Positions 23,312 through 34,050 of a stretch of DNA of 64,000 nt are shown piece after piece. Numbering within the stretch: position 1 is the first letter of the stretch; the number at the start of each line of letters is the position of its first letter. The notes under the pieces are model-generated. The model was not told the DNA's origin and ran no database searches. It saw only the letters and a program-made list of their open reading frames with translations. The stretch spans positions 3,286,001 to 3,350,000 of the forward strand of contig WWBZ02000062.1 of the NCBI GenBank assembly GCA_011503125.2. The letters are read 5' to 3'. The DNA is from Botryosphaeria dothidea (lineage: Eukaryota; Ascomycota; Dothideomycetes; Botryosphaeriales; Botryosphaeriaceae). The translations under genes and the position numbers were made by a program.

Positions 23312-24496
23312 ATGTCCAGCAACATCCAGCGCCGCAGGTCCATAGAGCCCGGCGTCGCCTTCGCCTGGGCCCAGCCCGACAAGTCCAGCGCCCCGTCCTC
23401 GCCGTCACGCGATGCTCAACAGCTCCATGCCGAGAGGAGAGTATGCAGCCACCATCATCTCCCTTCGCAACCCGCCGACTCCGCCCAGGACGAGAGGCCC
23501 GCCGCCGCCGCTCAACCCGGCGGTGGCCCGCTGTCATCGCTCAATCTGAAGAGCGACTATGTCGTGCCTCCCATGAGCAGCGTCTCCGTGGATCCTCCCA
23601 TTCCGGCTGAGACGGATTCGCGGTCAGCCCAGGACCAGCACCCGATGCGCGCCAACCTGCCGCTGCTTTCTCAACCGCTGCTCTCCACCGAAGCTTTCCA
23701 CTACGCCGCCCCGCCCACCCATCACCATCACCACAGCCAACGGTTGCAGCTGAACCCACCCACCCCCGGTCACGCGACCTGCACCGACTACTCTTCCCAT
23801 CACCTCATCGCCCACCACCAGTCCGGAGGAACCACCACTGCCGCCGCCGCCAGCCTCGCCAGCACTTCCTCGTCCCTCTCACTCGCTGAAGACTCGGGCG
23901 GCCCAACCCTCCTGACCCTCCCGCCCGAAATCCGCCGCCTCATCTACCAGCACATCCCCTACATCACCAACCGCCAGCCGCTCATCTACTGCCTCTCTAT
24001 CTTCAAGAACCGCAAGCAGCACCCGCTCGCCGCCATCTGCCGCATCATCCGCTCCGAGGCCCTCGAGCTCTACTACAGCTCCAACACCTGGCTCGTCAAG
24101 CTCGAGTACCGCGACTTCTATGACTCGTTCGCCTCGTGGATCCTGGGCTTGGACGACTCCAGCGCGAACGCGTTGCGCTTGCTGCGCGTGAGCGTCAGGG
24201 GGGCGCTGTTTGCCAAGCCGATGATTTACGGGCCGGATGGCTTTCTCGTCAAGAACGACAGCAGAGGCGCGTACGGGTACGCGACGTTTGGCGTGGATCT
24301 GAGCGAGAAGTACGCGGGCGGGCGGGTCGAGGTGCTGGCGTGCGACGGGCCGGCCGCGGCGGGGGCGCAGGGGAAGGTGGCGCTCGAGGGGATCGTGAGG
24401 GGTTTGTGGGAGAGGAAAGGTAAGGGGGAGTTGCGGGGGAGGGATGTCAAGGAGGCGATGGATACGTTTTTGAGCTTTACGGGCTGGTGGCTTTAA
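23312..24496 (+). CDS. LPPEIR-type (2EXR/DUF7730-like) fungal protein
   Basis: Single exon, 394 residues. The N-terminal half is disordered, rich in Ser, Pro, His and Ala. From residue 201 it reads LTLPPEIRRLIYQHIPYI, the F-box-like opening helix seen in a large fungal family annotated as 2EXR or DUF7730. It continues PLAAICRIIRSEALELYYSSNTWLVKLEYRDFY, again typical (R.EALELYY..NT), and ends GYATFGVDLSEKYAGGRVEVL plus a short helical tail. The molecular role of the family is not established. The start is the first ATG of the frame, with G at -3. Confidence 0.8.
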   Translation: MSSNIQRRRSIEPGVAFAWAQPDKSSAPSSPSRDAQQLHAERRVCSHHHLPSQPADSAQDERPAAAAQPGGGPLSSLNLKSDYVVPPMSSVSVDPPIPAETDSRSAQDQHPMRANLPLLSQPLLSTEAFHYAAPPTHHHHHSQRLQLNPPTPGHATCTDYSSHHLIAHHQSGGTTTAAAASLASTSSSLSLAEDSGGPTLLTLPPEIRRLIYQHIPYITNRQPLIYCLSIFKNRKQHPLAAICRIIRSEALELYYSSNTWLVKLEYRDFYDSFASWILGLDDSSANALRLLRVSVRGALFAKPMIYGPDGFLVKNDSRGAYGYATFGVDLSEKYAGGRVEVLACDGPAAAGAQGKVALEGIVRGLWERKGKGELRGRDVKEAMDTFLSFTGWWL

Positions 24497-26043
24497 GAGC
24501 GCCGTGCCCTCCCTTCTTCTCCCATCTACTTCTCTTGAGCTCGTAATGAGTTCTCCGGCTGTTGCAGGAATATGAACTGCACTTCGCAGGAAAAAGACGG
24601 ATTTCCTTCTCTAGCTCCGGCGGCGGAGCGATTAGGCCCCTCTCTCGGTTTTTCTTTACAGTTTTTTCTCCTTTCATCACTCACATCGGCGTTTCCTTCA
24701 TCACTTGTCTCTTTCATTGTGTTCAGGCAGGAGTTTACCAAAATGGCATGGAACGGGGGGGGGGGATAATGATACCAGCGTTGTTATTTTTGTAGGCAAT
24801 CTTTTTCTCTTGACACAGTTCACTCCATTTCCTTTTTTACTTCTTGTCATCTTTTGTTCCCTTTCTCGGCAGTTCCTTTTATTTTGCTGTTTTCATTCGA
24901 AAGCACTTTAGGCTCGGGGGGAAAAACACAACCATGCACTTCTTCTTTGCGGCAGATCTTTCATATGGGAGTGGTTAGTGTCGGGAAAACCACTGAGGAT
25001 TCACTTTTCAAAAAAGGAACTGCTGGTGGTGGCATAGCATTGGCTTTTCTTAGCTTTTCGGAATGCCGGGTAATGGAAAGATTCTACGCCATTTTTTTTT
25101 TTTTTCGTTTCTTGCGTTCTGGATGGTTATGCGTCGAATCGGTTTGACTTTGAGGTGAAAAATTCCCTGGAGAATATACAGAGGGGTGCTGCAGCCGACG
25201 GTTAGCGGCCACCACCTTCAACGGAAAAAATCTTCCATGGGGAGTAGAAGCATTCATGCGGATACAGCAGACTTGCTTCCGGACGAATGCTTTGATTTCT
25301 CATAGGAGTCTTGGTCAGACCTTTGTCTGGCCTCCTGCTAGGAATATCACGTTCGGCGCTAATCGCCGGTTGCAGCACCCCTCTGTACGTCTGGATCCAG
25401 ACGGGATTCGAGGGCCTCGATGACGTGATGTCTTGTTGGTGTGCTGGGGTTTCCGGAAGAGACGAAAAGGCTAATACACTGTAGATTGCAGATCAAACAT
25501 TACGGCTCCGTTTCTTTGAAGTGGTGGCGGCGGGGTCGCTGGAAAGGAAACAGTGCTCTCTCGCTTGAGGGATGCAGATACAATGGAGTGTTGCTCGATT
25601 CATACAGTGAAGCGGCTAGATCAAGTCCTGTATAGAGAGCAAAAGCTCGGAGCCTATGCGGTCAGGGATGATGGGATATCTGGTCTTTTGCGGTCGCATA
25701 TAGTGCAGCCCCCTTTGCAACCTACGACACGGCTGACGTACAATGAACCTTCTAACTTAAGACATATGAAGGTTGTACGTGAACGCCAGGTCTCACCGCT
25801 TTAAAAGCACTTGACGTTCAGTCTTCACTTGAGCACAAAAGCCTTGAATCATGATCATAAGCTACACTCCATTTTTGCAGCCACCGGTCCTCATGGCGGC
25901 CTAGATGCAGGAGAAGAAGTCGCCTTTCTGTGTGCGACTTCTGGGTATCATAAAAACATTAAAAAAGGAACAACGTCATTCTCTCCAGCTCGAAGTATCT
26001 CGGGCATTGCTCACGGAAACATTCTCTTCAGAGATCCCCCCGT
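24497..26043. other. Intergenic region carrying a MITE-like element
   Basis: About 1.5 kb between the 3' ends of the LPPEIR gene and MOZART1. It is T-rich near 24650-24900 and has an 11-G run at 24755-24765 and a poly-T run at about 25092-25106. The only organised structure seen is the inverted-repeat element at 25179-25385. No coding sequence was recognised. Confidence 0.55.
25179..25385. mobile_element. MITE-like element with 29-bp terminal inverted repeats and TA target duplication
   Basis: A 207-bp element whose ends are inverted copies of each other: 25179-25207 (starting CAGAGGGGTGCTGCA) and 25357-25385 (reverse complement starts identically). They match at 26 of 29 positions and all three differences are A/G transitions. 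The element is flanked by TA on both sides (25177-25178 and 25386-25387), the target duplication expected of Tc1/mariner-type insertion. It has no coding capacity. An inner imperfect inverted repeat (AAGCATTCATGCGG and CCGGACGAATGCTT) lies near 25249-25294. This fits a non-autonomous element mobilised by a Tc1/mariner-like transposase elsewhere in the genome. Confidence 0.82.
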
Positions 26044-26488
26044 TCAAGCCTCGCCGCCTTCCTCATCGCCCAGCTCCGGCTCCAACGGCTCGGGGTATTG
26101 TTCGCGGAGGTCTCTGATGACGTTCTAAGAGCGGATTCGCCAATGTTAGCTCTTCCGTACGTTCGCGAATCCGAATGACGAGGAAAGCGATCGCGCGGGG
26201 AAGGAGGACGCACCGCCAGAGCTTCCGGGTTCACGCCATTTTCGATCAGCGAGACGCAGAAGGAGAGTTGGGTGCGGTTGAGGTTCGTGTTCTGTCAAAT
26301 GGATGAAGCCGTTAGCTTTTGCTGCCTTTCTTTTATTTTCTTCCCCTCTTCCCTCCGATGAGCTCGGCGAAAGCCTGATTTTTGCTTCTGCGAGACAGGC
26401 GTGAGCGTACCAGCAGCGTTGCGATTTCGTGCAGGATGTCGATGACCTCGCGCGCGGCCTGGCGCTTGTCGATTTCCTGCGGCGGCAT
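26044..26488 (-). CDS. mzt1: Mitotic-spindle organizing protein 1 (MOZART1), gamma-tubulin complex component
   Basis: Three exons on the minus strand (26411-26488, 26214-26291, 26044-26124) of 78, 78 and 81 nt give 78 residues. The introns are 119 and 89 bp; both are GT-AG and the second has a CTAAC branch motif. The spliced protein reads MPPQEIDKRQAAREVIDILH..., NTNLNRTQLSFCVSLIENGV, NPEALANVIRDLREQYPEPL and an acidic tail, matching MOZART1 along its full length. The protein binds GCP N-termini, helps recruit gamma-tubulin complexes to the spindle pole body and is needed for microtubule nucleation. No single ORF shows the gene, so automated calls may miss it or give wrong extensions (for example the 202-residue ORF at 26146-26754). 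Confidence 0.93.
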
Positions 26489-26979
26489 TGCGTGTCTGAT
26501 GTGCACAAAAGCGAAGAAGTTCTTGGGTGCGAGCGAGATGTGTGCGAAGCCCAATGGCCGTGCGTGCGGTTCGTGGTGCGAGTGTTGCGTTTGCAGAGAG
26601 AGAGCGCAGGAGCTGGGTGTTTGCGCTTGAGGAGGGGGAGACGCGTCCGGTCGCGACGGAGACGGGGCGATCCGGGGTTGAGCCGATCGCCGGGTAAGCC
26701 GATGGTGCAAACACCATGGTGGTCTAGCAGCTCCTCATGACGACAACCATCCACGCCGCCGGCCCGTCAGATCGAGCAGCGTGACATCAGAGCTGCAGCC
26801 TCCCCCAGGCACACAAAGCTACAAATTTCCCTCCAAGCTCCCATGAATCGCGCCTTCCTCCATTCTCCAACCACGAATTGCAACCCTTTCTGGAATCTCC
26901 TCCGAGCCAGACAGCGTACATAAAAACCATCACTTCACTCCCTCATCCCACCAACCCCTCCAAAACAAACCCCTCCACC
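26489..26979. promoter_or_regulatory. Divergent promoter region of mzt1 and the small disordered protein gene
   Basis: About 490 bp between start codons of opposite strands. It is C/A-rich before 26980, which is typical leader sequence. No specific site can be assigned. Confidence 0.45.
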
Positions 26980-27450
26980 ATGCCCTCCTCCGACCCCCAC
27001 ACCGACGGCACCCTCGAGCAGATAGCCGCCAAAGGCACCCGCGTCCCCAACGACGCCGGCCTCCAGAACACCATCCCCTCCAAGCCCACCCCAAGCGACC
27101 TGAGATCCGCCACCAACAGCCACGCCGGCGACCCCAACCCGCTCGGCAGCCACCCGACCGCGCAGGCGGCCGGCGGGCTCGCCGACGTGCCGCGCAGCGC
27201 GCGCGACGCAGCGCCGACGGGCGAGGTGGCGACGGGGACGGGCAACGGCGTGCCGGCGGCCGTCGAGACGAAGCGGCTGGACCCGGGCGACGAGCGCTTC
27301 CGGGCCAAGAGGGCGCACGGGCACCCGCGGGAGGCGAGGGTGGAGCAGCATGCGAATGCGTTTGAGGGGGGCCAGGGCGCGGAGGCGCAGGCGGCGTCGG
27401 GGGAGGAGGGGGATGCGCAGGATGCGATTCGGGAGAGGAAGGGTCTTTGA
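26980..27450 (+). CDS. Small hydrophilic disordered protein
   Basis: Single exon, 156 residues from the ATG at 26980, whose context is CCACCATGC. The frame is open 34 codons further upstream, but that stretch is Pro/Thr-rich leader without an obvious start. The protein is Gly/Ala/Pro/Asp/Glu-rich with no hydrophobic segment. It contains TLEQIAAKGTRVPNDAGLQN, DLRSATNSHAGDPNPLGSHP and a charged end RLDPGDERFRAKRAHGHPRE. Composition resembles LEA-like or stress-related hydrophilins of fungi, but I cannot name a family. Strong C/G third-position bias supports coding. Confidence 0.7.
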   Translation: MPSSDPHTDGTLEQIAAKGTRVPNDAGLQNTIPSKPTPSDLRSATNSHAGDPNPLGSHPTAQAAGGLADVPRSARDAAPTGEVATGTGNGVPAAVETKRLDPGDERFRAKRAHGHPREARVEQHANAFEGGQGAEAQAASGEEGDAQDAIRERKGL

Positions 27451-28086
27451 ATGGCGGGGGAGAAAAGCTGAGATGGATGTAATTTTGATGCAGGAAAAAG
27501 TGCTCAGGGAATCCGTGGGAATGTCTCGTTGTATAAAACTTCGGACTCTTCCTATTTTTCATTTTTGGGTCTTGGTGAATGGCCCTGTGCTGATGTTTTC
27601 ACATTTTCATGATCATCACTTTCTGATGCTCCTGGTTTCAGTGTGACATGTGAGTGTTGCGGTTGCTTTCCGGATTTCACTCGTGTTGATCTTTCTGTAA
27701 AGCTCAACTGTGACCTGGTGTTCCCGTTAGTACTTTGGCTGTAAAAGGTCGAAGTTGATCAGCAATTGATGCGCGTAAACGATTTTACAACAAAAGTCAG
27801 AAGATAAGACTATCCGTACTATTCATGCAACACTTATTCTCTGGCATTGATGATACTGCCACAACTCTTCCATAAATCATTGCTTGGTTCAACGAGTCAA
27901 CTACCTTGACTGACCCAGTATAAGACATGTCTATCCATCAAACCACCGCCCAGGTATTCCTCATCAAACTTACCATGATTTCTCCTCCCATCGTTCGACG
28001 TTCGTTATCTTACTTTCTTTTTGATCAGCTCCCGCTATAAAACTGTTTTCGCTTTCTCCAGCAACGCCGGATGAACACCACCGCGT
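27451..28086. other. Convergent 3' intergenic region
   Basis: AT-rich sequence between the small disordered protein gene and the lcb3-like gene. No gene or RNA was recognised. Confidence 0.5.
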
Positions 28087-30136
28087 TTACCTCATACCGA
28101 GTCCAAACAACTCAAAAAGCACCGGGTTACCCTCCACAGCTAACCACGCGATTCCTAAAAATTCCTGTCAGCCAATCCTCCATAACAAACCTCACCAGCG
28201 CGGAAAATGACCTACCTGAATAAACGATGAGCTTCGTCACGACCTCGACGTCATACCGCACACGCGGCCTCTCCAACTTCGAGAAAATCTCCCTGTCCTC
28301 CGTCTCCTCATCCGCCATCGTGTCCAGCGGCTGGATCTGCGGCAGTCCCGCGCCGCCATCGCTCTCGGCCGGGGTGATCGGGCTCGTGGCGGCAGTTTCC
28401 GATGGGCTGCCAGCGCCCATCATCTGCTCGTACGAGTGCACACGGGAGGACATCGGCGTTGGGAGCAAGTTCGCGCCGGCTGGTGCGCCGAGGGTGTTTG
28501 ACGATGTTGAGGTGGCGGCGTCGGCGTTTGCCTGCTCGGGCGAGAGGTATTCGTCCTGCTTTTCGTCAATCGGACTCCTGGGGCGTTCTGCATCCAACGA
28601 GTTGAGGCTCTCTCGTCTGCGCTGATGGCGGTAGGCGAGGGTCTCGTAGGCGTCGGCCATGGACTGAGGGCCAATGGAGACGGTGCGTTTGCGGGGATGG
28701 CGGAGGTTGGTCAGCTTAGACGGGATCTCAGACGCGGAGGGGATGACGTGGTCGTCATCGCGGAGGTTAGCGATGCTCGTGTATTTACTGAATGGATGTT
28801 AGCCCTATTGACTGACCTCCAGCAGCAAAGGCATGTCCACTTACGATGCTTCCAGGAAGAACTTGCGCGGGAGGTTCATCCTCGAACGCTCCAGAATTCT
28901 GAAAATGGGAGGAAGGACTTTCAGTAAAGTAGGCTTCATCAGACCTCTCCACGCGAAGATGATGAAAACGCCGAGAACAATGCGAAGGGCTGCCTTCAGC
29001 CATCCGATTTGCTCGATATCGAAGGCCACGGTGCCAGGAACGGGATCATCATAAGCCCAACGAGTCTTTGCAAAGTGCCAGATTCCCACCTCGACACCGA
29101 TTACCACGCCGGCGAAACAGACACTGTCGTCAAAACACGGGCAATCATCGGCAGGCTCCGGATGGATGCGCACAAGGATGAGGATCACGAGAGTGACGAT
29201 GAGCGGCGCGGTAAAGCTCTCTTGACACACCCAGTGGTCGAAAGCATTTCCCCATAAGATCTCCGTGCCAGCAATCAGCGCGCCTAAGGTGGTGCCTACA
29301 ACGACGTCGAAGAAGCCGTGCATGCCGCAGTAGAGTCGGCCAAATACGATGGAGATAGCATAGAAGTAGAGTGCAGCCTGCAGGGCAGTGTGAGTGGTGG
29401 AGGCAGAGGCGTCGTCACTCGTGCGGAGCATCCAGATGGCATACACAGCCACAGAGACAGCATTGGTTGAGTGGGTAGAAGGGAAGCCGTACTCCAAGGC
29501 AGCAGATCCGGACATGGTGATGCGTTGCAAGGGTGGAGACAGTGGGCGCGGAAGGCAGAGCATATCCTTGACGAACCCACTCCAGAAGACACCTGACGCC
29601 AGAACGTGGACCATTCTTTGCGGATGCGCGCGCGGTCAGCTGCGAAACTCTTTTCTCCGGCAGATCATGGAATGGAGATAAGAAAAAAAAAGCAGAGTGG
29701 TTGCGCGCGTGGACCTACGCTTTTCCAAGATTGGTGTAGCCGCACCAGAAGAGGATGGGCAGCATGATCATGAAGAAGGTGTGGGTACCCAGATTGGCCG
29801 TGAAAGCAAAATAGGAGTCCAGAGCGGGGGTGCGCAGGGCATCTTGCATGTAGGCCAGGTAGGGGGTCTCCCAACGCACGATGGGGATCAGAAAGCAGCG
29901 CAGGCGGTAGCGCCAGACGGGCAGCTTGCTCTGGTCTGGCTCGAGTCAGCTGGCGGCCAGTTCCAAGGCAGCAATTGCGGGCAGGGCGGCGCACAGTGGA
30001 CAAGAGCACGATTGCCAGCGTCATACCGGGGCTGGTCGTCCTCTGCGATGGTCATGGCTGCCGTTGGGGCTGCAGCCTTGGCGCGGACTCGGAGGGGGGT
30101 TCGATTGTCGTCAGCGCCATGCGCCTGGCCGGTCAT
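28087..30136 (-). CDS. lcb3: Sphingoid long-chain base 1-phosphate phosphatase (Lcb3/Ysr3, PAP2 superfamily)
   Basis: Five exons on the minus strand: 30027-30136 (start tentative), 29719-29928, 28845-29615, 28216-28787 and 28087-28154, about 576 residues. PAP2 catalytic motifs are complete: KDMLCLPRP (123-131), PSTHS (152-156) and RLYCGMHGFFD (200-210, with Arg, His and Asp in place). Several membrane helices follow in the next 200 residues. A Ser/Pro/Glu-rich loop precedes the C-terminal VVTKLIVYSGIAWLAVEGNP and FELFGLGMR. The enzyme dephosphorylates dihydrosphingosine and phytosphingosine 1-phosphate at the ER, returning bases to ceramide synthesis. The last exon is only 68 nt; reading through its intron gives a false C-terminus. 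The least certain part is exon 1: an in-frame ATG at 30055 is an alternative start, and the first intron (29929-30026) was chosen by frame and splice signals only. Confidence 0.87.
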
Positions 30137-31017
30137 ATAGGTCAGGCGTGAGCAGGTGGGTCTGCGAGGGCGAGTGACTTTGAGCGGACGTCGAGATTGA
30201 GGTGTCGAGCGATCTCCCGCGCTGTGCCCGGGCGGTGTGGGGGTTCGCAGGCGCAGGCTCAGCGCTGCGCACGGCTGCCGATTCGCCGATGTGCTGTCCT
30301 CCATGCAGCGCTCGGCCGCCGCCCGCGGTCCAGCCTCCTGCGATCGATTTCAGGGGATGGCTGACGGCCCAGCGCGTGCCCTGGGCCAAATTGGCGCCCT
30401 GCGTCTGGTGCCGAACCCCTACGCAGCGCGCCTGCTGTCAACCGCCGACTCATGGCCCCATGAGAGCGGTGTCCAGCAGTGACGTAGCGCTCTGATCAGC
30501 ACGGACGCCCTTTCCCGCGCGCGCTGCCCGGGCACGAACGCCTCGCGCCCGCGGAGCCTGCTGTGGGCGGCGCTGCCTGCCCGGCTGGCGGTTTGCATGG
30601 CGGGTGACTCGAGGCCGGAGGCTGGCGCCGCGAGGGCACGTCGTAGGCGCGTCATCGGCGGCACCCGGTGGGGGCTCTGCGGCTGTGGGTGCGTCGCTGG
30701 TGCGGGCTGCGCGCTGCGGGCAAGGCGCACGCGAGTGTTGCTGGGCCGACGTCGCGGTCAACACCACGCCCTAAGGCCAGTCCTGCCCTGGCCCACCCGC
30801 ACTACATAGCTGCTCATCGCCCATTCGACCGCGCTGCTGAGACATCCCTCCCATCAACAACCCTTAACCTCTTCGTTGTCCATATTGATACCGCTCCGAT
30901 CCCATCCCACGACAACAACGCCAACTGCCCAAATACCCACCCGACTCCCGCCGCTACCACACCCACCCGCTACTGCACCGCCGCTGCCCGCAAACGGCTT
31001 TCCAACCATCCACCACC
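30137..31017. promoter_or_regulatory. Divergent GC-rich promoter region of lcb3 and rho4
   Basis: About 880 bp of GC-rich sequence. ORFs on both strands are Ala/Arg-rich and show no domain. The 130 bases before 31018 are CCA/CCAC-rich leader. Confidence 0.45.
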
Positions 31018-31960
31018 ATGGCGGTCCAGGCCACCCAGAACTACGACTACCTCCGCCGCAAGAATTCGGAGAAGCTCCCCGCTGCACCGGTTTCCGTCTC
31101 GCGCAGGCCTATCCGCGCCCAGAGCCATCGGAATAGCAACGGCACCGTTGGCTCCAACCTGTCCGCCCGGAGCGGCGGCGGCTCGATAGGCACCAACGTT
31201 ACCGAGCCCCCAGCATGGTCTAAGAAGCTGGTCGTCGTCGGCGATGGCGGCTGCGGCAAGACCTGTCTCCTGATCAGCTACAGTCAAGGCTACTTCCCCG
31301 AGGTGAGTTCGCCGTTGTGCGCCCGGTCGAGCTGCTCCTCTCTGACATCCCCTAGAAATATGTCCCCACTGTTTTTGAGAACTACATTACCCACACACCC
31401 CACCCGCCCACCGGTAAGATGGTCGAGTTAGCGCTTTGGGATACCGCCGGTCAAGAGGAGTACGATCGTCTACGACCGCTGTCATACCCCGAGACCGACC
31501 TGCTGTTCGTGTGCTTTGCCATCGACTGCCCCAACTCGCTCGAGAATGTCATGGACAAGGTAAGATGACCCCAACGGAGCCCACGATTCATGTTTTCTAA
31601 CCATCAACCCCACAGTGGTACCCCGAGGTCCTCCACTTCTGCCCCACAACACCCATCATTCTTCTCGGCCTCAAGTCAGACCTGCGCCACAAGAGAACCT
31701 GCATCGAGCTGCTCAAGACGCAGGGTCTGACGCCCGTGACACCAGACCAGGGCCGCACCGTCGCCAAGAAGATGAACGCCACCTACATGGAGTGCAGCAG
31801 CAAAGAGATGGACGGCGTTGACGACATCTTCGATGCCGCCGTCACCATGGCCGTCGGTGAGGAGTGGAAGCCCGCCAGCAGAGAAGGTCGCCCCAACGGC
31901 TCTGGGCCGCCCCCCTTCGGCGGCCGGAAACCGAAGAAGAGCAGATGCAAGATCCTCTAA
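31018..31960 (+). CDS. rho4: Rho-family small GTPase, Rho4 type
   Basis: Three exons (31018-31302, 31356-31559, 31616-31960) give 277 residues. The G1 P-loop GDGGCGKT is at 75-82, followed by the effector region [37 protein letters not shown] (G4) and [14 protein letters not shown] (G5). It ends in a polybasic stretch (RKPKKSR) and the prenylation box CKIL, where the final Leu predicts geranylgeranylation. The roughly 70-residue N-terminal extension before the G domain and the [14 protein letters not shown] region match fungal Rho4, which acts at septa and controls septum degradation and cell-wall integrity through formins and glucanase delivery. The context of the start is ACCATGG. Confidence 0.93.
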
Positions 31961-33227
31961 ATGAAAAACGATTCCATCATGAGCGTTTTACGATTCAACA
32001 AACAGCAAAAATCTCTCTTCGGCGCAACACACGTATGTATGCAAACAAGAGGATATACGACCACGATGAACGAACGCTGGGCGGGACGACATCATCACAA
32101 GGCGGGATTTCTAGGTATTGGTATTATTTGGGAGCTAGTCATGGGAATCATGAGCGACGGTCGATGATCATGAGTTGAGGTGCCATTCTTTTCTTCATCC
32201 ATTTAGGACGAAGAAGGGACACCATCTCTTTTCCTTGCTATGATCGAGGATTCATGATGCATAATTATGGTTTCTTTTCTTTTTTTTCCTTCCCCCTTGT
32301 TTACCTCCAAAGTTCTGGGCGGGCATTCATCATGGCGTTCAATTGTGGTAGTAGCCTTGCTTCTCGTATTTTCTTTATTTTTTCCTTGCTTCTCTTTACG
32401 GGGGTTCTACTGCCAGCGATGCTCTGCTGTTTACTTTCCTTCCTCTTCTGTAATTTCCTTGCGGGTGCTGTTCACCCCGTCCCCTAGAGAATATGATGCA
32501 AACACATAAAGATCGTACCTTTTGCAGCGTGAGACGTCTGAATAGTGTGCAGAGAGTGACTATATCCCCATTCGTACGTGCTTCAATCCAAACTGAGTAC
32601 TAGAGTGCGCATTCTTACCCTATGCGGGAACTTGAAACATTCATCGGCATTTATGCATTTAAGGGGTTTCAAGACATTGCTTCCGGACCAATAGTTGGGC
32701 TTGGAGGATGCACGCCTTGCAATCACGGCAAAGTTGCCCATTCCTCCAAAATCTATCTGATGTTTTGCACCGACATCAGAATTCTACATTACCCACAACC
32801 TCACTGCAACCAATCCGCTTTGAGTTCTTCCGTCAGTTCTCCACTAATGCTCTTCGACTTTGTTCAAATCATGCCGAGTTGTGATTTTCTGTCGAATGGA
32901 CGGTCCGACACCGACGCTGTCCTGCAGCTTGCCATCATTATTCCGACGACTAGCGAGTCCCTTGAAGGTACCGGTATTTGACCACTATTTGCTCGGATGG
33001 AAAATAATAACCTGAGAATACACATCAAACGCGGCGGTCTGTAATGTGGACTCGATTTATTGCTCTCAACTTCCGACGTGTATCATATTCAAGTCTACGG
33101 TTGTAAACACTGCGTACCATGAAGCTCTTGCAAAAAAAAAAAAAGTGTAAAATCTGGGTATCATTGAATGTAAACACGCAAGCCTATCCTCTAGCATAAT
33201 TGGTTTAAAGTGCCATTCCCGTCACTT
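31961..33227. other. Convergent intergenic region
   Basis: About 1.27 kb between the rho4 and dad1 3' ends. A T-rich tract spans 32270-32470. A small hairpin-forming pair, CTTGAAAC and GTTTCAAG, lies near 32631-32675. A poly-A run occurs near 33133. No gene was recognised. Confidence 0.5.
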
Positions 33228-34050
33228 TCAAGGCTTTTCCTCCTGCAGAACCGTCGTGTCCTCCTCTCCATGCTCGCCCTCCCTTTGGCCCTCAGCAGGA
33301 GCCGCGTTCGGATCTCTGGCCATGACGTTCTCGAACTGCGACCACAGCGCCTCAACGGAGCCGAACTCGTTGCCAACCTAGCCATAAGCAGAGATGTCAG
33401 CAAGAACTCGACTCATGCGTCCGAAAAGTAAAGATAAAAAACAATCCGAAGCAACGAGGCGATCAAAAGCAAACAGGAAAAAGGTAAACAAAGATGCCAC
33501 CTTCCCTCGGCCCAGCGCGGAAAAGCCGGAGAAAACAGGCAAAGTGACGTCCGAACTCGTAGAGTGGGCATTGTGACGCCCTTTCTTCGCTCAGCCCTCT
33601 CTGCACTGCCTCGCACATCTCCCCACCAAGCCAGCCCTAAACCCTCACCACAACTCTCAGCCGCATCCAATCGGGGGCCAACGGAAGATCGCGTACTGCC
33701 TTTCGTGCCACTCCACCCCTCCCTGCGATCAGTCATCGCCCCCACCGACCGCCGCCCTCTACCTCGAAAGCCGCCCCCAAAGTACGCGCATACGCGCATA
33801 CCAACACCCCATTCTTCCAAACGAACCCTCCACAAAAAAAGGAAAAGAACTGCCTCATCCCAAGAAAAGAAAAGAAACGAGGAAACAAAAAAAAAGAGCC
33901 ACTCACAGCAATCACACCCTCCAAGCTCCGATTCAGCTTATTGATGTTCTGCAGCACCGCCTCGAGGTTCTGCGCCACCTCGCCCACCAGCATCTCGCGC
34001 TGTTGCTCAAAGTACGTCTTCTCTCCGTTGCTGTTGTTCCCGCCAGGCAT
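33228..34050 (-). CDS. dad1: DASH/Dam1 complex subunit Dad1
   Basis: Two exons on the minus strand, 33907-34050 and 33228-33377, give 97 residues. They are separated by a 529-bp intron (GTGAGT donor, GGCTAG acceptor). Spliced sequence: [58 protein letters not shown], then an acidic tail ending EEKP. VIAVGNEF and EALWSQFE are hallmarks of Dad1, and the join is seamless, so nothing between the exons belongs to the protein. Dad1 is a core subunit of the DASH ring that couples fungal kinetochores to spindle microtubules. The intron is by far the longest in the window. Confidence 0.92.

Noticed and set aside
26146..26754. 202-residue minus ORF covering mzt1
   Set aside because: Produced by reading through both mzt1 introns; the spliced model restores the complete MOZART1 sequence.
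28127..28215. C-terminus ending in RNRVVSCGG for the Lcb3-like protein
   Set aside because: It reads through an intron. Splicing 28155-28215 restores the conserved IAWLAVEGNP end of the family.
32631..32675. 8-bp inverted repeat CTTGAAAC / GTTTCAAG as a possible mobile element end or terminator
   Set aside because: Short arms, no flanking duplication, and perfect 8-bp pairs are common by chance in AT-rich intergenic DNA.
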